Made by a program: the position numbers and the translations under genes. From positions 112,492-176,491 of the forward strand of contig CAJTAT010000006.1 in assembly GCA_910574475.1 (NCBI GenBank): 64,000 bases of DNA, in the 5' to 3' direction. Source of the DNA: Clostridia bacterium (GTDB lineage: Bacteria > Bacillota > Clostridia > Lachnospirales > Lachnospiraceae). Below the pieces are notes generated by a model. That model did no database searches and was not told the origin of the DNA. It saw only the letters and a program-made list of their open reading frames with translations. Of this stretch, positions 26,857 through 35,825 are shown piece after piece (the stretch's first letter is position 1; the number at the start of each line of letters is the position of its first letter).

Positions 26857-28356
26857 ATGGATCAAATTTTTATAGCTCTGGGCAATGTGTTCACGCCCAT
26901 GAATATGGCTATGATGCTGTTCAGTGTGATAGCTGGCATTGCAGTCGGCGCTATGCCAGGCCTGTCTGTAAATATGGGAATCGTGCTATTAATGCCAATG
27001 ACCTTCTCTTTTCAGGGAATTACAGGTATTTTAATGCTGCTGGGGATGTATTGTGGAGCTATCTATGGGGGCTCTATTTCTGCAATATTGCTAAAAACCC
27101 CGGGAACTCCTGCCTCTGCCGCCACTACTCTGGATGGATACCCCATGGCGATTACAAAGGGACAGCCGGGAAGGGCACTGGGCATCTCTACTTTTGCTTC
27201 TACTGTGGGAGGGCTGTTTAGTGCGCTTATGCTAATTATTTTTTCTCCCCTGCTGGCAAAGGTTGCAGTAAGCTTTTCAGCGGCAGAATATTTTGCGTTA
27301 GCTATCTTTGGAATCAGCCTGATTACAAGCGTTTCAGGAAAATCCGTGTTCAAAGGATTAGTGGGCGGCATTTTGGGACTACTCCTTGCAACTGTGGGTA
27401 TTGATGCATTTTCCACAACCATGCGCTTTACGTTCGGCAGCAAATATTTGTCAGGAGGAATTTCTTTTGTCCCAGTTCTTATTGGGCTGTTTGCCATGTC
27501 TCAGGCACTGATTACCATTGAGGAAGGGTTAAAAAGTAATAAAATAAATGGAACAGTAAAAATTAAACGGGTATTTCCTGATAAGGCAGATTTAAAGACA
27601 ATTACCCCTACTGTACTGCGTTCCAGTATCATTGGAACCTTTATAGGAGCTGTGCCGGGGACAGGCGGAGATATTGCTTCTTTTATTTCTTATAATGAGG
27701 CAAAGAGATGGTCAAGAAGGAAAGAAGAGTTCGGCACGGGAATCCCTGAGGGAGTAGCTGCCCCAGAGGCTGGGAATAATGCAGTAAGCGGAGGCGCCCT
27801 GATTCCTCTTTTGACCTTGGGAATACCGGGGGATGGGTCTACAGCCATTATGCTGGGATGCCTGATGATTCAGGGAATTTCTCCGGGGCCCCTGTTATTT
27901 ACAGAAAATGCTGCCTCCGTGTATGCCATTTTTATTGGTTTATTTATTGCAAATTTTATGATGGGAATTTTGGGATTTTCCAGTATTCGCTTATTTACCA
28001 ATGTAATCAAAATTCCATCAAGGCTGCTGACGCCGATTATTATTTTATTGTGTGCAATTGGATCATTTTGCATTAATAACAGCTACAACGATATTATTGT
28101 CATGGTGATTTTCGGCGTGATCGGGTATGTATTGACAAAATTGGATTTTAGCATGTCTCCTATTGTCATAGGGATTATCCTGGGAAATATGGCTGAAAAT
28201 AACTTAAGGCGGGCACTAATTATCAGCAATGGCAGCATGAGCGCTATTCTGAGCCGACCTATCACAGCAGCTTTTTTGATAATTGCTCTATTCACACTGC
28301 TGATGCCTGTAGTCAATGAGATTTTAAAAACGAAAAAGGAAAGAGGTATAAGATGA
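26857..28356 (+). CDS. tctA: tripartite tricarboxylate transporter large membrane subunit
   Basis: A 499-residue protein with about twelve spans and the two conserved Gly/Pro-rich TctA segments: GAMPGLSVNMGIVLLMP and GTPASAATTLDGYPM in the first half, and GAVPGTGGDIASFISYNEAK with GIPGDGSTAIMLG in the second. It forms the ion-coupled channel with TctB. The start follows AGGAGGACGGAT, part of a repeat element. The stop overlaps the next start by four bases. Confidence 0.93.
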   Translation: MDQIFIALGNVFTPMNMAMMLFSVIAGIAVGAMPGLSVNMGIVLLMPMTFSFQGITGILMLLGMYCGAIYGGSISAILLKTPGTPASAATTLDGYPMAITKGQPGRALGISTFASTVGGLFSALMLIIFSPLLAKVAVSFSAAEYFALAIFGISLITSVSGKSVFKGLVGGILGLLLATVGIDAFSTTMRFTFGSKYLSGGISFVPVLIGLFAMSQALITIEEGLKSNKINGTVKIKRVFPDKADLKTITPTVLRSSIIGTFIGAVPGTGGDIASFISYNEAKRWSRRKEEFGTGIPEGVAAPEAGNNAVSGGALIPLLTLGIPGDGSTAIMLGCLMIQGISPGPLLFTENAASVYAIFIGLFIANFMMGILGFSSIRLFTNVIKIPSRLLTPIIILLCAIGSFCINNSYNDIIVMVIFGVIGYVLTKLDFSMSPIVIGIILGNMAENNLRRALIISNGSMSAILSRPITAAFLIIALFTLLMPVVNEILKTKKERGIR

Positions 28357-29417
28357 AAAAAATAGATTTCATTTCTAAAACTCCAGTTTGGGAAGACAAT
28401 AGCTCCTATTTTAATCATTGCCATTGTTCTACACTGGTGATCAATGAAAAGGGAGACTTAATCGTATCTTATTTTGGGGGAGAGAGGGAAGGAGCGCCGG
28501 ATCTTGCCATTTGGATTTCCAGAAGGATTCAGGGGCACTGGGAGGAGCCAAGGAAGCTCCAGGAGGTGTATGGATTGTGCCATTATAATCCCCTGCTCCA
28601 CTATCAAGACGGAAGAGTGTATCTGTTTTATAAAAGGGGATTGGATGTTCCAAGATGGTATACGATGGTATGTCATTCTGACGACTTTGGGAGAACCTGG
28701 TCTCAGGCAGAAGAACTGATTCCCGGAGATCACACACCAAGGTGCAGCGCCAAGAATAAAATTGTCGTGGGATCGGATGGCGCATGGATGGGGCCTTGTT
28801 CCATAGAGACAGAAGTAGACTGGGATTGCTATATTGATATTTCCCGTGACTTTGGACATTCCTGGGAAAAACATCCTATTCCCTTTCCACATGGAAGCCA
28901 GAACAGGGATGAAAAGGTAGAATGGGAAGGATTGAATGATCTGTGGGAATCCAATCCAAAAGTAGTTATGAAATGGGACGGGGTGATTCAACCTGCCTTG
29001 TGGGAGAAGGAACCTGGAAAATGGAGCTGTCTGATGCGCAGTACCAGAGGAAAAATATACAGAAGCGATTCAGATGACGGAGGGCTTACCTGGTGTGAAG
29101 CATATCCCACAAAGCTTGCAAATAATAATAGTGGAATTGATCTTGTAAAGTTGGAGGATGGAACACTTGTCCTTGTCCATAACCCGGTGTCTGGAAACTG
29201 GTCCTTTCGAACTCCCTTGTCTATCAGCATCTCAGAAGATGACGGAGAGACCTGGACGGAAGTATACCAATTGGAGACAGAAAAGGGCGAATTTTCTTAT
29301 CCTGCAATTATTTATGTGGATGGACGGATTCACATTACCTATACCAATAGACGCAAACAGATTATTTACTGCGAAATTTCAGTGTCCGACTTGGAGGAAA
29401 GAGAATGTATGAACTAG
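28353..29417 (+). CDS. sialidase-fold (BNR/Asp-box) protein, cytoplasmic
   Basis: A 354-residue six-bladed propeller candidate. Four Asp-box motifs (S-x-D-x-G-x-T/S-W) are visible: SDDFGRTW at about 109, SRDFGHSW at about 164, SDDGGLTW at about 239 and SEDDGETW at about 293. The N-terminal YFGGEREGAPDLAIWISRR is typical of the BNR_2 sialidase-like family. There is no signal peptide or membrane span, so unlike secreted sialidases it should act inside the cell on an imported substrate. Translationally coupled to tctA (ATGA overlap). It may be a glycosidase or lyase for an acidic sugar; the real activity is open. Confidence 0.78.
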   Translation: MKKIDFISKTPVWEDNSSYFNHCHCSTLVINEKGDLIVSYFGGEREGAPDLAIWISRRIQGHWEEPRKLQEVYGLCHYNPLLHYQDGRVYLFYKRGLDVPRWYTMVCHSDDFGRTWSQAEELIPGDHTPRCSAKNKIVVGSDGAWMGPCSIETEVDWDCYIDISRDFGHSWEKHPIPFPHGSQNRDEKVEWEGLNDLWESNPKVVMKWDGVIQPALWEKEPGKWSCLMRSTRGKIYRSDSDDGGLTWCEAYPTKLANNNSGIDLVKLEDGTLVLVHNPVSGNWSFRTPLSISISEDDGETWTEVYQLETEKGEFSYPAIIYVDGRIHITYTNRRKQIIYCEISVSDLEERECMN

Positions 29418-30214
29418 ACAAGGTGAAAAATAAGCTGGAACGTGGAGAGTTGATATTTATTACAAATTCCCTTATGAGTGACCCTTCCGTCAGCGAGCTG
29501 ATGGCCTTTAGCGGAAGTGATATTATCTGGATTGATATGGAGCATGGCGCCATTGATTATAAAGATGTAGAACTACATATCATTGCTGCACATTCAGGAG
29601 GCGCAGCAGTATTTATCAGGATCCCGTGGAATGATCCAGTGATGGTCAAAAAAGTGATTGACATGGGACCGGATGGAATTATCTTTCCTCTGGTAAAAAA
29701 TGCAGGGGAGGTGGAACGCGCAATCAGGGCCTGTGAATATCCGCCCAATGGAATCCGGGGCTGGAATCCCATTCGGGCTGTAAAATACGGCGTAGAGGAC
29801 GGAAATTGGTACAAAGAAAATGCTTCCCGGCTTACTTGGAAGATTATGATGATTGAAGATATTGAAGCAGTCAGAGATCTGGACAGGATTCTTGAGGTGG
29901 AGGGTCTGGATGCCCTGATGATTGGTCCAAGCGACTTGTCAGGTTCTATGGGGAAGCTTTTGGATACACAAGATCAGGAAGTACAGGACACACTGGATTT
30001 TATTGTGGAACGATGCAGAGAAAAACACGTTCCGGTAGGTGTGGCCTTGGGATGCGGCATTGGAATGGAAGCATATGAACCCTGGATACGCAGAGGTGTG
30101 CAGATGATGTCTGTGGGACAGGATGTGAACCTTCTGGTACAGGCTACGCGAGATAATATTTCTCATGTAAAACAGGCAATTGAAAATGTGGAGGAAAAGA
30201 GGTATGGTCATTGA
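29405..30214 (+). CDS. HpcH/HpaI family class II aldolase
   Basis: A 269-residue TIM-barrel enzyme of the metal-dependent HpaI aldolase family, which cleaves 4-hydroxy-2-keto acids to pyruvate and an aldehyde. Seen: WIDMEHGAIDYKD (metal-site Glu-His), MIEDIEAV and GPSDLSGSMG (metal-site Asp). It overlaps the previous gene by 13 bp. Together with an acid transporter and a sialidase-fold protein it would fit cleavage of a keto-deoxy sugar acid. Alternatives are garL/rhmA-like or hydroxyphenylacetate-type substrates. Confidence 0.87.
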   Translation: MYELDKVKNKLERGELIFITNSLMSDPSVSELMAFSGSDIIWIDMEHGAIDYKDVELHIIAAHSGGAAVFIRIPWNDPVMVKKVIDMGPDGIIFPLVKNAGEVERAIRACEYPPNGIRGWNPIRAVKYGVEDGNWYKENASRLTWKIMMIEDIEAVRDLDRILEVEGLDALMIGPSDLSGSMGKLLDTQDQEVQDTLDFIVERCREKHVPVGVALGCGIGMEAYEPWIRRGVQMMSVGQDVNLLVQATRDNISHVKQAIENVEEKRYGH

Positions 30215-30647
30215 TTTGATTAGGAACTATCAGAAATATGCTGTCTTACACCCTCTCCTGGTAAAAGGGATAAAATTTGCACTTTCTTTGACAACTGCCT
30301 CTGCTGGCCGCTATGAGCAGAGAGAATTCTACGCCCTGGTGCAGGAGGATGGGGCTTCCTCCTTGGAAGAAGGAGATTACGAAACCCATAAAAAGTATAT
30401 GGATGTTCAAATCATTGTGAAAGGAACAGAAATTCTTGGCTGGCAGGAAGTCTCCAAACTGAAGGTGAAGGTGCCTTATTCAGAAGAAAAGGATATTTGC
30501 TTTTATGAGGGAGAGGGGATTTCCTTAAAGGTTGGGGAAGGGATGTTTTATCTTCTAATGCCACAGGACGCACATAAAGCATGCATGTGGGGTAAAGAGG
30601 AAGCAGGTTATAAGAAAATTGTTTTGAAGATTCCCATAGAAGGGTAA
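30204..30647 (+). CDS. YhcH/YjgK/YiaL (DUF386, EbgC-like) family protein
   Basis: The 147-residue protein starts at an ATG preceded by GAGGAAAAGAGG; an upstream in-frame ATG at 30180 is less likely. It shows the cupin-type family pattern, with YETHKKYMDVQIIVKGTEILGW and MLMPQDAHKACMW-like metal ligands (His, His) in the later half. YhcH of E. coli (NanQ) helps sialic acid metabolism, probably as an anomerase, and YiaL and EbgC belong to sugar-acid or galactoside clusters. Here it ends an operon with a sialidase-fold protein and an aldolase, which supports an acidic-sugar pathway. Confidence 0.85.
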   Translation: MVIDLIRNYQKYAVLHPLLVKGIKFALSLTTASAGRYEQREFYALVQEDGASSLEEGDYETHKKYMDVQIIVKGTEILGWQEVSKLKVKVPYSEEKDICFYEGEGISLKVGEGMFYLLMPQDAHKACMWGKEEAGYKKIVLKIPIEG

Positions 30648-30665
30648 TTCATGGAAGAGTAATGA

Positions 30666-30699
30666 AACTGCCAGGTGGTACGCGCTGCCTGGCAGTTTT
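30666..30699 (+). terminator. terminator of the TTT/aldolase operon
   Basis: A perfect ten-base stem AACTGCCAGG / CCTGGCAGTT (30666-30675 with 30688-30697) followed by TTTT-rich sequence. Confidence 0.88.
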
Positions 30700-30702
30700 A
30701 TA

Positions 30703-30729
30703 TTGACAGAAATTTGCCCCCATTATACT
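30703..30729 (+). promoter_or_regulatory. probable uvrC promoter
   Basis: Perfect TTGACA at 30703-30708; TATACT at 30724-30729 gives a short 15-bp spacer, and TATACC at 30729-30734 gives 20 bp. The -35 is clear, the -10 choice is not. Confidence 0.45.
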
Positions 30730-30781
30730 ATACCAATAGAAAGGCATACCCTCTCTTATCAAGAGAGAGCATGGATATAGA

Positions 30782-32641
30782 ATGATGTTTGATATTGAAG
30801 AAGAGTTGAAAAAACTTCCTGCAAAACCGGGGGTTTATCTGATGCACGACGAGAAGGATGCTATAATTTATGTGGGAAAAGCGATTTCTCTGAAAAATCG
30901 TGTGCGCCAATATTTTCAGTCCAGCAGAAACAAGGGCGTAAAAATAGAACAGATGGTGACGCACATTGCCCGGTTTGAATATATTATCACGGATTCAGAG
31001 TTGGAAGCCCTGGTCTTGGAGTGCAATCTGATCAAAGAGCATCGCCCCAAATATAATACAATGCTCATGGATGATAAGACGTATCCTTATATTAAGGTGA
31101 CAGTCAATGAAGAGTATCCGAGAGTACTGTTTTCCAGGCAGTTGAAGAAGGATAAGGGAAAATATTACGGCCCCTATACCAGCGCGGGCGCCGTGAAAGA
31201 TACCATAGATTTGATCCATAAGCTTTATAAAATACGGACCTGCAGCAAGAGCCTTCCAAAGGAAATGGGGAAGGATCGCCCATGCCTGAATTACCATATT
31301 AAGCAGTGTGACGCCCCCTGCCAGGGGTATATTTCCAGAGAGGAATATGGGAAACGTGTGGATCAGGCTCTGGATTTTTTAAATGGGAATTATACGCCGC
31401 TGATTCGAGAGCTGGAGGAGAAAATGAAAAACGCCTCAGATGCCATGGAGTTTGAGGCGGCTATTGAATATCGTGAATTGTTAAATAGTGTCAAACAGAT
31501 TGCCCAAAAACAAAAAATCACCCATAGCGATATGGAGGACAAGGATATTATCGCCCTGGCTAGCGACGGGGAGGATGCTGTGGTCCAAGTATTTTTTATC
31601 CGGGACGGACGGCTGATTGGCCGGGACCACTTTTACCTGCGGATTACAGAAGGAGAACAGACAAGTGAGATTTTAAATAGCTTTTTGAAGCAGTTTTATG
31701 CTGGAACCCCTTATATTCCCCGGGAATTGATGATTCAGGAGGCTGTGGAGGACGCAGAAGTCCTGGAGCAGTGGCTGACAGCGAAAAAAGGCCATCGCGT
31801 CTACATTCGGGTGCCCAAGATTGGAACAAAGGAAAAGCTGGTGGAGCTGGCGAAAAAGAATGCAGCTCTCGTTTTAAGTCAAGACAAGGAAAAAATCAAG
31901 AGGGAGGAAGGGCGGACCATAGGGGCCATGAAGGAGATAGCATCTCTTCTGGGGCTACCGGGGATCCACCGGGTAGAGGCATTTGACATTTCCAATACCA
32001 ACGGTTTTGAGTCTGTAGGCTCTATGGTGGTGTACGAGAAGGGAAAGCCAAAACGAAGCGACTACAGGAAGTTCAAGATTCGCTCTGTGAAAGGGCCGGA
32101 TGACTATGCCAGCATGTATGAAGTTCTGACACGGCGTTTTCTTCATGGACTGGAGGAAGGAAAAGAGCTGAAAGAGAAAGAACTATCCCATGAATATGGG
32201 AGCTTTACAAAATTTCCCGACCTTTTAATGATGGATGGAGGAAAGGGACAGGTCAATATTGCCCTGAAAGTGTTGGAAGAGCTGAGATTGCAGATCCCGG
32301 TCTGTGGAATGGTGAAAGACGACAACCATCGAACCCGAGGATTATACTTTAACAATCAGGAGATATTGATTGAGAAGAATTCAGAAGGCTTTCGGCTCAT
32401 TACAAGAATTCAGGATGAAGCCCATCGCTTTGCTATCGAATATCACCGCTCTCTGAGGAGCAAAGAGCAGGTACATTCTGTACTGGATGACATTGAGGGA
32501 ATCGGTCCTTCCAGGCGAAAGGCCCTGATGAAACAGTTCCAGTCTCTGGAAGCCATTCGGGAAGCTGACATTGAGACCTTGATGGCAGTTCCGTCTATGA
32601 ATCGGGGGGCAGCCGAGAAGGTTTATGCATTTTTCCATTAA
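30782..32641 (+). CDS. uvrC: excinuclease ABC subunit C
   Basis: The 619-residue UvrC makes both cuts in nucleotide excision repair with UvrAB. The N-terminal GIY-YIG nuclease ([18 protein letters not shown], about 17-34), the UVR UvrB-binding helix pair (about 200-240, [18 protein letters not shown]), the RNase H-like second nuclease (about 390-560, [20 protein letters not shown]) and the C-terminal helix-hairpin-helix ([16 protein letters not shown]) are all present and in order. Full length. Confidence 0.97.
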   Translation: MMFDIEEELKKLPAKPGVYLMHDEKDAIIYVGKAISLKNRVRQYFQSSRNKGVKIEQMVTHIARFEYIITDSELEALVLECNLIKEHRPKYNTMLMDDKTYPYIKVTVNEEYPRVLFSRQLKKDKGKYYGPYTSAGAVKDTIDLIHKLYKIRTCSKSLPKEMGKDRPCLNYHIKQCDAPCQGYISREEYGKRVDQALDFLNGNYTPLIRELEEKMKNASDAMEFEAAIEYRELLNSVKQIAQKQKITHSDMEDKDIIALASDGEDAVVQVFFIRDGRLIGRDHFYLRITEGEQTSEILNSFLKQFYAGTPYIPRELMIQEAVEDAEVLEQWLTAKKGHRVYIRVPKIGTKEKLVELAKKNAALVLSQDKEKIKREEGRTIGAMKEIASLLGLPGIHRVEAFDISNTNGFESVGSMVVYEKGKPKRSDYRKFKIRSVKGPDDYASMYEVLTRRFLHGLEEGKELKEKELSHEYGSFTKFPDLLMMDGGKGQVNIALKVLEELRLQIPVCGMVKDDNHRTRGLYFNNQEILIEKNSEGFRLITRIQDEAHRFAIEYHRSLRSKEQVHSVLDDIEGIGPSRRKALMKQFQSLEAIREADIETLMAVPSMNRGAAEKVYAFFH

Positions 32642-32659
32642 AGAAAAAGGTAGCTGCCC

Positions 32660-32688
32660 TTGCATGTCTAAATAGGGGATGATAAAAT
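32660..32688 (+). promoter_or_regulatory. sigma-A promoter for hprK
   Basis: TTGCAT at 32660-32665, 17 bp, TAAAAT at 32683-32688, about 38 bp before the start codon. Confidence 0.65.
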
Positions 32689-32725
32689 ACAAATAAATAT
32701 AAAGAAAGATAAGTGAGGAATCATT

Positions 32726-33661
32726 ATGGCAAATGTGCAGAGTGTTGAGTTGACTAAGATGGTGGAAAAGTTAAAGCTCAAAAATGTAACCCCAGATATT
32801 GATATGACGGGAATGGAACTGACGACGCCGGAAGTGAACCGTCCGGCTTTACAGTTGACGGGCTATTTTGATCATTTTTCATCAGAGCGTTTGCAGATTG
32901 TGGGGTATGTGGAATATACGTATCTGCAAAGCCGTACCAAGGAAGAGAAATATCCGATCTATGAGCGCTTTTTTTCCAGTAATATTCCCTGCATTGTTTA
33001 TACATCACAGACGGCGCCTGAGGAGGAGGCTCTTGAGCTTGCCCACAAATATCAAGTTCCCCTTCTGACAACAGAGGTACAGACGTCTAATTTTATGGCA
33101 GAGGTTATCCGCTGGATGAATGTACAGCTTGCCCCCAGAATTTCCATTCACGGGGTATTGGTGGATGTATATGGAGAAGGCGTATTGATCATGGGTGAGA
33201 GCGGAATCGGTAAGAGCGAGGCAGCTCTGGAGCTGATAAAAAGGGGACACCGCCTTGTGACAGATGATGTGGTTGAGATCCATAAGGTGAGCGATGATAC
33301 ACTGATCGGACGTTCTCCAGAGATTACGAAGCATTTTATTGAGCTACGAGGTATTGGAATCGTAGATGTAAAGACACTGTTCGGTGTGGAGTGTGTGAAA
33401 GAGACCCAGTCTATTGATATGGTGATCAAGCTGGAAGAGTGGGACAAGGACAAGGATTACGACCGTTTAGGATTGGAGGAAGAATACACAGAATTCCTTG
33501 GAAACAAAGTAGTTTGTCATTCACTGCCCATCCGTCCAGGCCGGAACCTGGCTATCATTGTGGAATCTGCCGCTGTCAACCACAGGCAGAAGAAGATGGG
33601 ATACAATGCAGCTCAGGAGCTGTATCGTCGCGTACAGGAAAATATAGCAAAGAAGCATTAG
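32726..33661 (+). CDS. hprK: HPr kinase/phosphorylase
   Basis: The 311-residue bifunctional enzyme adds or removes phosphate on Ser46 of HPr and so sets carbon catabolite repression in Firmicutes. The P-loop GESGIGKS is at about 157-164, followed by the family signature ELRGIGIVDVKTLFG near 205-219. Length is normal. The glucokinase gene follows after 18 bp, probably in the same transcript, which joins two parts of carbon control and glucose use. Confidence 0.97.
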   Translation: MANVQSVELTKMVEKLKLKNVTPDIDMTGMELTTPEVNRPALQLTGYFDHFSSERLQIVGYVEYTYLQSRTKEEKYPIYERFFSSNIPCIVYTSQTAPEEEALELAHKYQVPLLTTEVQTSNFMAEVIRWMNVQLAPRISIHGVLVDVYGEGVLIMGESGIGKSEAALELIKRGHRLVTDDVVEIHKVSDDTLIGRSPEITKHFIELRGIGIVDVKTLFGVECVKETQSIDMVIKLEEWDKDKDYDRLGLEEEYTEFLGNKVVCHSLPIRPGRNLAIIVESAAVNHRQKKMGYNAAQELYRRVQENIAKKH

Positions 33662-33679
33662 AAAAATAAGAGGACTGGT

Positions 33680-34618
33680 ATGAAAAAGTATTGTTTTGGG
33701 GTAGATATTGGCGGAACTACAGTAAAGATGGGATTGTTTGATGCAGAAGGCACTGTCCTGGATAAATGGGAAATTCCCACAATCAGAGAAAATCAGGGAG
33801 AGGCGATTCTGCCTGATACGGCAAAGTCTATCAATGAAAAGATCAAAGAACAAGGTCTTGACCTGGAGGAGATTGCCGGTATCGGTGTGGGAGTTCCATG
33901 CCCTGTATTTGAAAACGGCTCGGTTCCACATACGGCTAACCTGGGATGGGGATACAAAGAAGTGACAAAAGAGCTGTCTCAGATGACAGGACTGACTTGT
34001 AAGGCTGGAAATGATGCCAATGTGGCAGCCCTTGGAGAAATGTGGATGGGTGGAGGAAAAGGCTGCAAAAATGTGCTACTCATTACTCTTGGCACTGGCG
34101 TGGGCGGCGGCATCGTCGTAGACGGAAAGATCCTCACAGGAGCCCATGGCGCCGGAGGCGAAGTTGGACATATCCATATGGATGACAACCTTACAGAGCA
34201 CTGCGGCTGTGGAAATCAGGGATGCCTGGAGCAGTTTGCTTCAGCCACAGGAATTGTAAGGCTTTGCAAAGAGATATTGAGAGAGAGCAGTGAGCCTTCC
34301 ATTCTCCGTGAGGGTGAGGTGACAGCCAAGGCGGTATTTGACGCAGTGAAGGAGGGCGACCTGTTGGCCATCTGCACAGCAGAGCGTTTTGGTAAATATC
34401 TGGGATCAGCCATTGCGATCATGGCATCTATTTTAGATCCAGAGGTTATAGTAATCGGCGGCGGCGTATCAAAAGCAGGGCCGGTACTTTTGGATTACAT
34501 AAAAAAATATTACACTCCCCGGGCTTTCCGCTCATCAAAAGAGACGGCTTTCGCCTTGGCTGAGCTGGGAAATGATGCGGGGATTTATGGGTGTGCGAAG
34601 TTGATGTTGAGTTTGTGA
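33680..34618 (+). CDS. glcK: ROK family glucokinase
   Basis: The 312-residue ROK kinase has the ATP-binding motif DIGGTTVKMGLF at 9-20, the ROK signature with the His-Cys-Cys-Cys zinc site EVGHIHMDD...CGCGNQGCLEQFAS, and IGGGVSKAG near the end. It most likely phosphorylates glucose; other ROK kinases use ManNAc or fructose, so substrate is by family and length only. Start is preceded by AGAGGACTGGT. Downstream lies a convergent hairpin that terminates the opposing small gene. Confidence 0.9.
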   Translation: MKKYCFGVDIGGTTVKMGLFDAEGTVLDKWEIPTIRENQGEAILPDTAKSINEKIKEQGLDLEEIAGIGVGVPCPVFENGSVPHTANLGWGYKEVTKELSQMTGLTCKAGNDANVAALGEMWMGGGKGCKNVLLITLGTGVGGGIVVDGKILTGAHGAGGEVGHIHMDDNLTEHCGCGNQGCLEQFASATGIVRLCKEILRESSEPSILREGEVTAKAVFDAVKEGDLLAICTAERFGKYLGSAIAIMASILDPEVIVIGGGVSKAGPVLLDYIKKYYTPRAFRSSKETAFALAELGNDAGIYGCAKLMLSL

Positions 34619-34641
34619 TAAATGACATATCGTTATATTAC

Positions 34642-34675
34642 AAAAAGAGCGCATAGTTTAATTCCTATGCGCTCT
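34642..34675 (-). terminator. terminator for the small minus-strand membrane gene
   Basis: A perfect 11-bp stem (34646-34656 with 34665-34675); on the minus strand it is followed by TTTTTG. It may also act on glcK transcripts from the other side, though there is no T-run in that direction. Confidence 0.8.
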
Positions 34676-34684
34676 GGGATTGTA

Positions 34685-34870
34685 CTAGGACTGTACTGCC
34701 TTCGCTGCCCTTGCCTTCTTGCCCAGTTTGATAATGTAATAAAAAAATAATGCTGACATGGATACTTTGGTAAATACTTCTCCAACATGATAAGTAAATA
34801 GACATGATAACATGATCTGTACTGCGATGATTACTAACATTGCGCCTGCTGGTATTAATATTTTTTTCAT
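34685..34870 (-). CDS. small membrane protein, unknown
   Basis: From the ATG at 34870, preceded by AAAGGGAG, a 61-residue protein is read: basic start MKKILIPAG, one or two hydrophobic segments (LVIIAVQIMLSCLFTY; VSMSALFFYYIIKL) and a basic tail KKARAAK. No family is recognised. A strong terminator follows and a palindrome lies about 100 bp upstream, so this is probably a real, regulated gene. It is divergent from the unknown gene at 35079. Confidence 0.6.
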   Translation of the reverse strand: MKKILIPAGAMLVIIAVQIMLSCLFTYHVGEVFTKVSMSALFFYYIIKLGKKARAAKAVQS

Positions 34871-34968
34871 TTTGATATCTCCCTTTCTTTTGGCCTTGTT
34901 ATTTTCTGATATTAGAATATCAAATCGCGGATATTTGTTCCATCGATTTAGCTTACAATTTCGAGCCA

Positions 34969-34990
34969 TATCTTACAATTATGTAAGATA
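34969..34990. promoter_or_regulatory. perfect palindrome between two divergent unknown genes
   Basis: TATCTTAC (34969-34976) and GTAAGATA (34983-34990) form perfect 8-bp arms around six bases. A related half-site CTTACAATT lies 20 bp to the left. The shape and site fit a dimeric repressor operator for the divergent genes on either side; no cognate regulator gene is adjacent. Confidence 0.5.
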
Positions 34991-35078
34991 GCAGACGACA
35001 ATGATGGATAAAATAAGGAGAGTGTAAAATAATGCAGTATCTATATAATAATTGTCTCAAATAGTAGGGGGAATGAGT

Positions 35079-35495
35079 ATGGCTTATGATTTACAAATAG
35101 AAAAAAGAGAAGCAATCGCTGCAGGTCATCGGGCATTGGATAGCCTCCGAGCTGCACAAAACGATTTGAACAGTGCAAAAAATTGGGGATTATTTGATAT
35201 GTTTGGCGGAGGAGTTATTTCTACCATGATAAAACATTCTAAAATGGATACCGCGAAACAAAATATGGATCAGGCAAAATATGATCTTCAAAATTTCAGC
35301 CGGGAATTAAGAGACGTAAGCATGTCATATAATCTTGAAATTGAAACAGGAGATTTCCTTTCTTTTGCAGACTGGTTCTTTGATAGTTTTTTTGTAGACG
35401 GGATGGTTCAGGATAGGATTAATAAAGCTCGAAACCAGGTTGCAGAAGCGATACAGAAGGTTGAAGATATCCTGAGACAAGTGGAGAATTATTAA
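35079..35495 (+). CDS. conserved-looking protein of unknown function
   Basis: A 138-residue soluble protein read from an ATG with GTAGGGGGA upstream; another ATG six bases earlier (35073) is possible. It is mostly helical: an N-terminal coiled-coil-like region (about 1-35, EKREAIAAGHRALDSLRAAQ), a Gly-rich turn LFDMFGGGVISTMIKHSK, a second helix, and an aromatic segment FADWFFDSFFVDG before a last helix. No signal peptide. I do not recognise the family. It is divergent from a small membrane protein gene across a palindrome, so the pair may be co-regulated. Confidence 0.6.
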   Translation: MAYDLQIEKREAIAAGHRALDSLRAAQNDLNSAKNWGLFDMFGGGVISTMIKHSKMDTAKQNMDQAKYDLQNFSRELRDVSMSYNLEIETGDFLSFADWFFDSFFVDGMVQDRINKARNQVAEAIQKVEDILRQVENY

Positions 35496-35547
35496 ATAGC
35501 CATTTAGCTATAAATGTGAAAAGCAAAGAGATAATAAAAAATGTATC

Positions 35548-35576
35548 TTGCAATCAAAATATGCATATGCTATAAT
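35548..35576 (+). promoter_or_regulatory. promoter of antitoxin-like RNA, copy 1
   Basis: TTGCAA (35548-35553), 17 bp ending TGCATATGC, TATAAT (35571-35576), with extended -10 TGC. The same arrangement occurs on the minus strand at 49868-49896 and, slightly diverged, at 50872-50900. Confidence 0.8.
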
Positions 35577-35582
35577 GCCGTT

Positions 35583-35666
35583 AAGCAAAAGGATAACAGT
35601 ATCCACGTGATGCATAAAAGAACGAATCCCCAAAAGTAGTGCGAATACTTTTGGGGACTTTTCTTC
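35583..35666 (+). ncRNA. type I antitoxin-like small RNA, copy 1
   Basis: From the predicted start near 35583 the RNA has a short hairpin GGATA-acag-TATCC and then a perfect 11-bp terminator hairpin (35628-35638 with 35646-35656) and a T-rich tail. It contains no plausible reading frame. It runs convergently towards a decayed toxin gene on the other strand (35705-35791), as the antitoxin RNAs at 49.8 and 50.8 kb do. The rest of the 35496-35811 gap holds only this locus. Confidence 0.65.
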
Positions 35667-35704
35667 TTTTACGGAGAAATCAACCGTTTGGGCTTGACTA
35701 CCAG

Positions 35705-35791
35705 CTATTCATCCCCGTCAAACTACTTGCATAGGTATTAGGCAACTACACTAGCCAATACGGCAAGGATGAAGGATAACAATATTTCCAC
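35705..35791 (-). pseudogene. decayed hydrophobic toxin peptide, copy 1
   Basis: On the minus strand a GTG (35791) after GGAAGGGGG opens a frame MEILLSFILAVLASVVA, then TAA, YLCK, TAG, FDGDE and a final TAG at 35705. Reading through the two internal stops gives 28 codons with the plan of the intact 32-residue peptide at 50655-50753: ME-start, one hydrophobic span, a Cys/Lys and aromatic motif, acidic tail. The stops replace positions that should be Tyr and Trp (TAG in place of TGG). It is therefore inactivated. Confidence 0.7.
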
Positions 35792-35825
35792 ATGATGCCC
35801 CCTTCCTGTTACTAGTATCTTATTA

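Noticed and set aside
35033..35065. Ten-codon frame MQYLYNNCLK before the unknown gene at 35079, as a possible leader peptide
   Set aside because: Its ribosome site spacing is poor and no attenuator hairpin follows; chance is likely.
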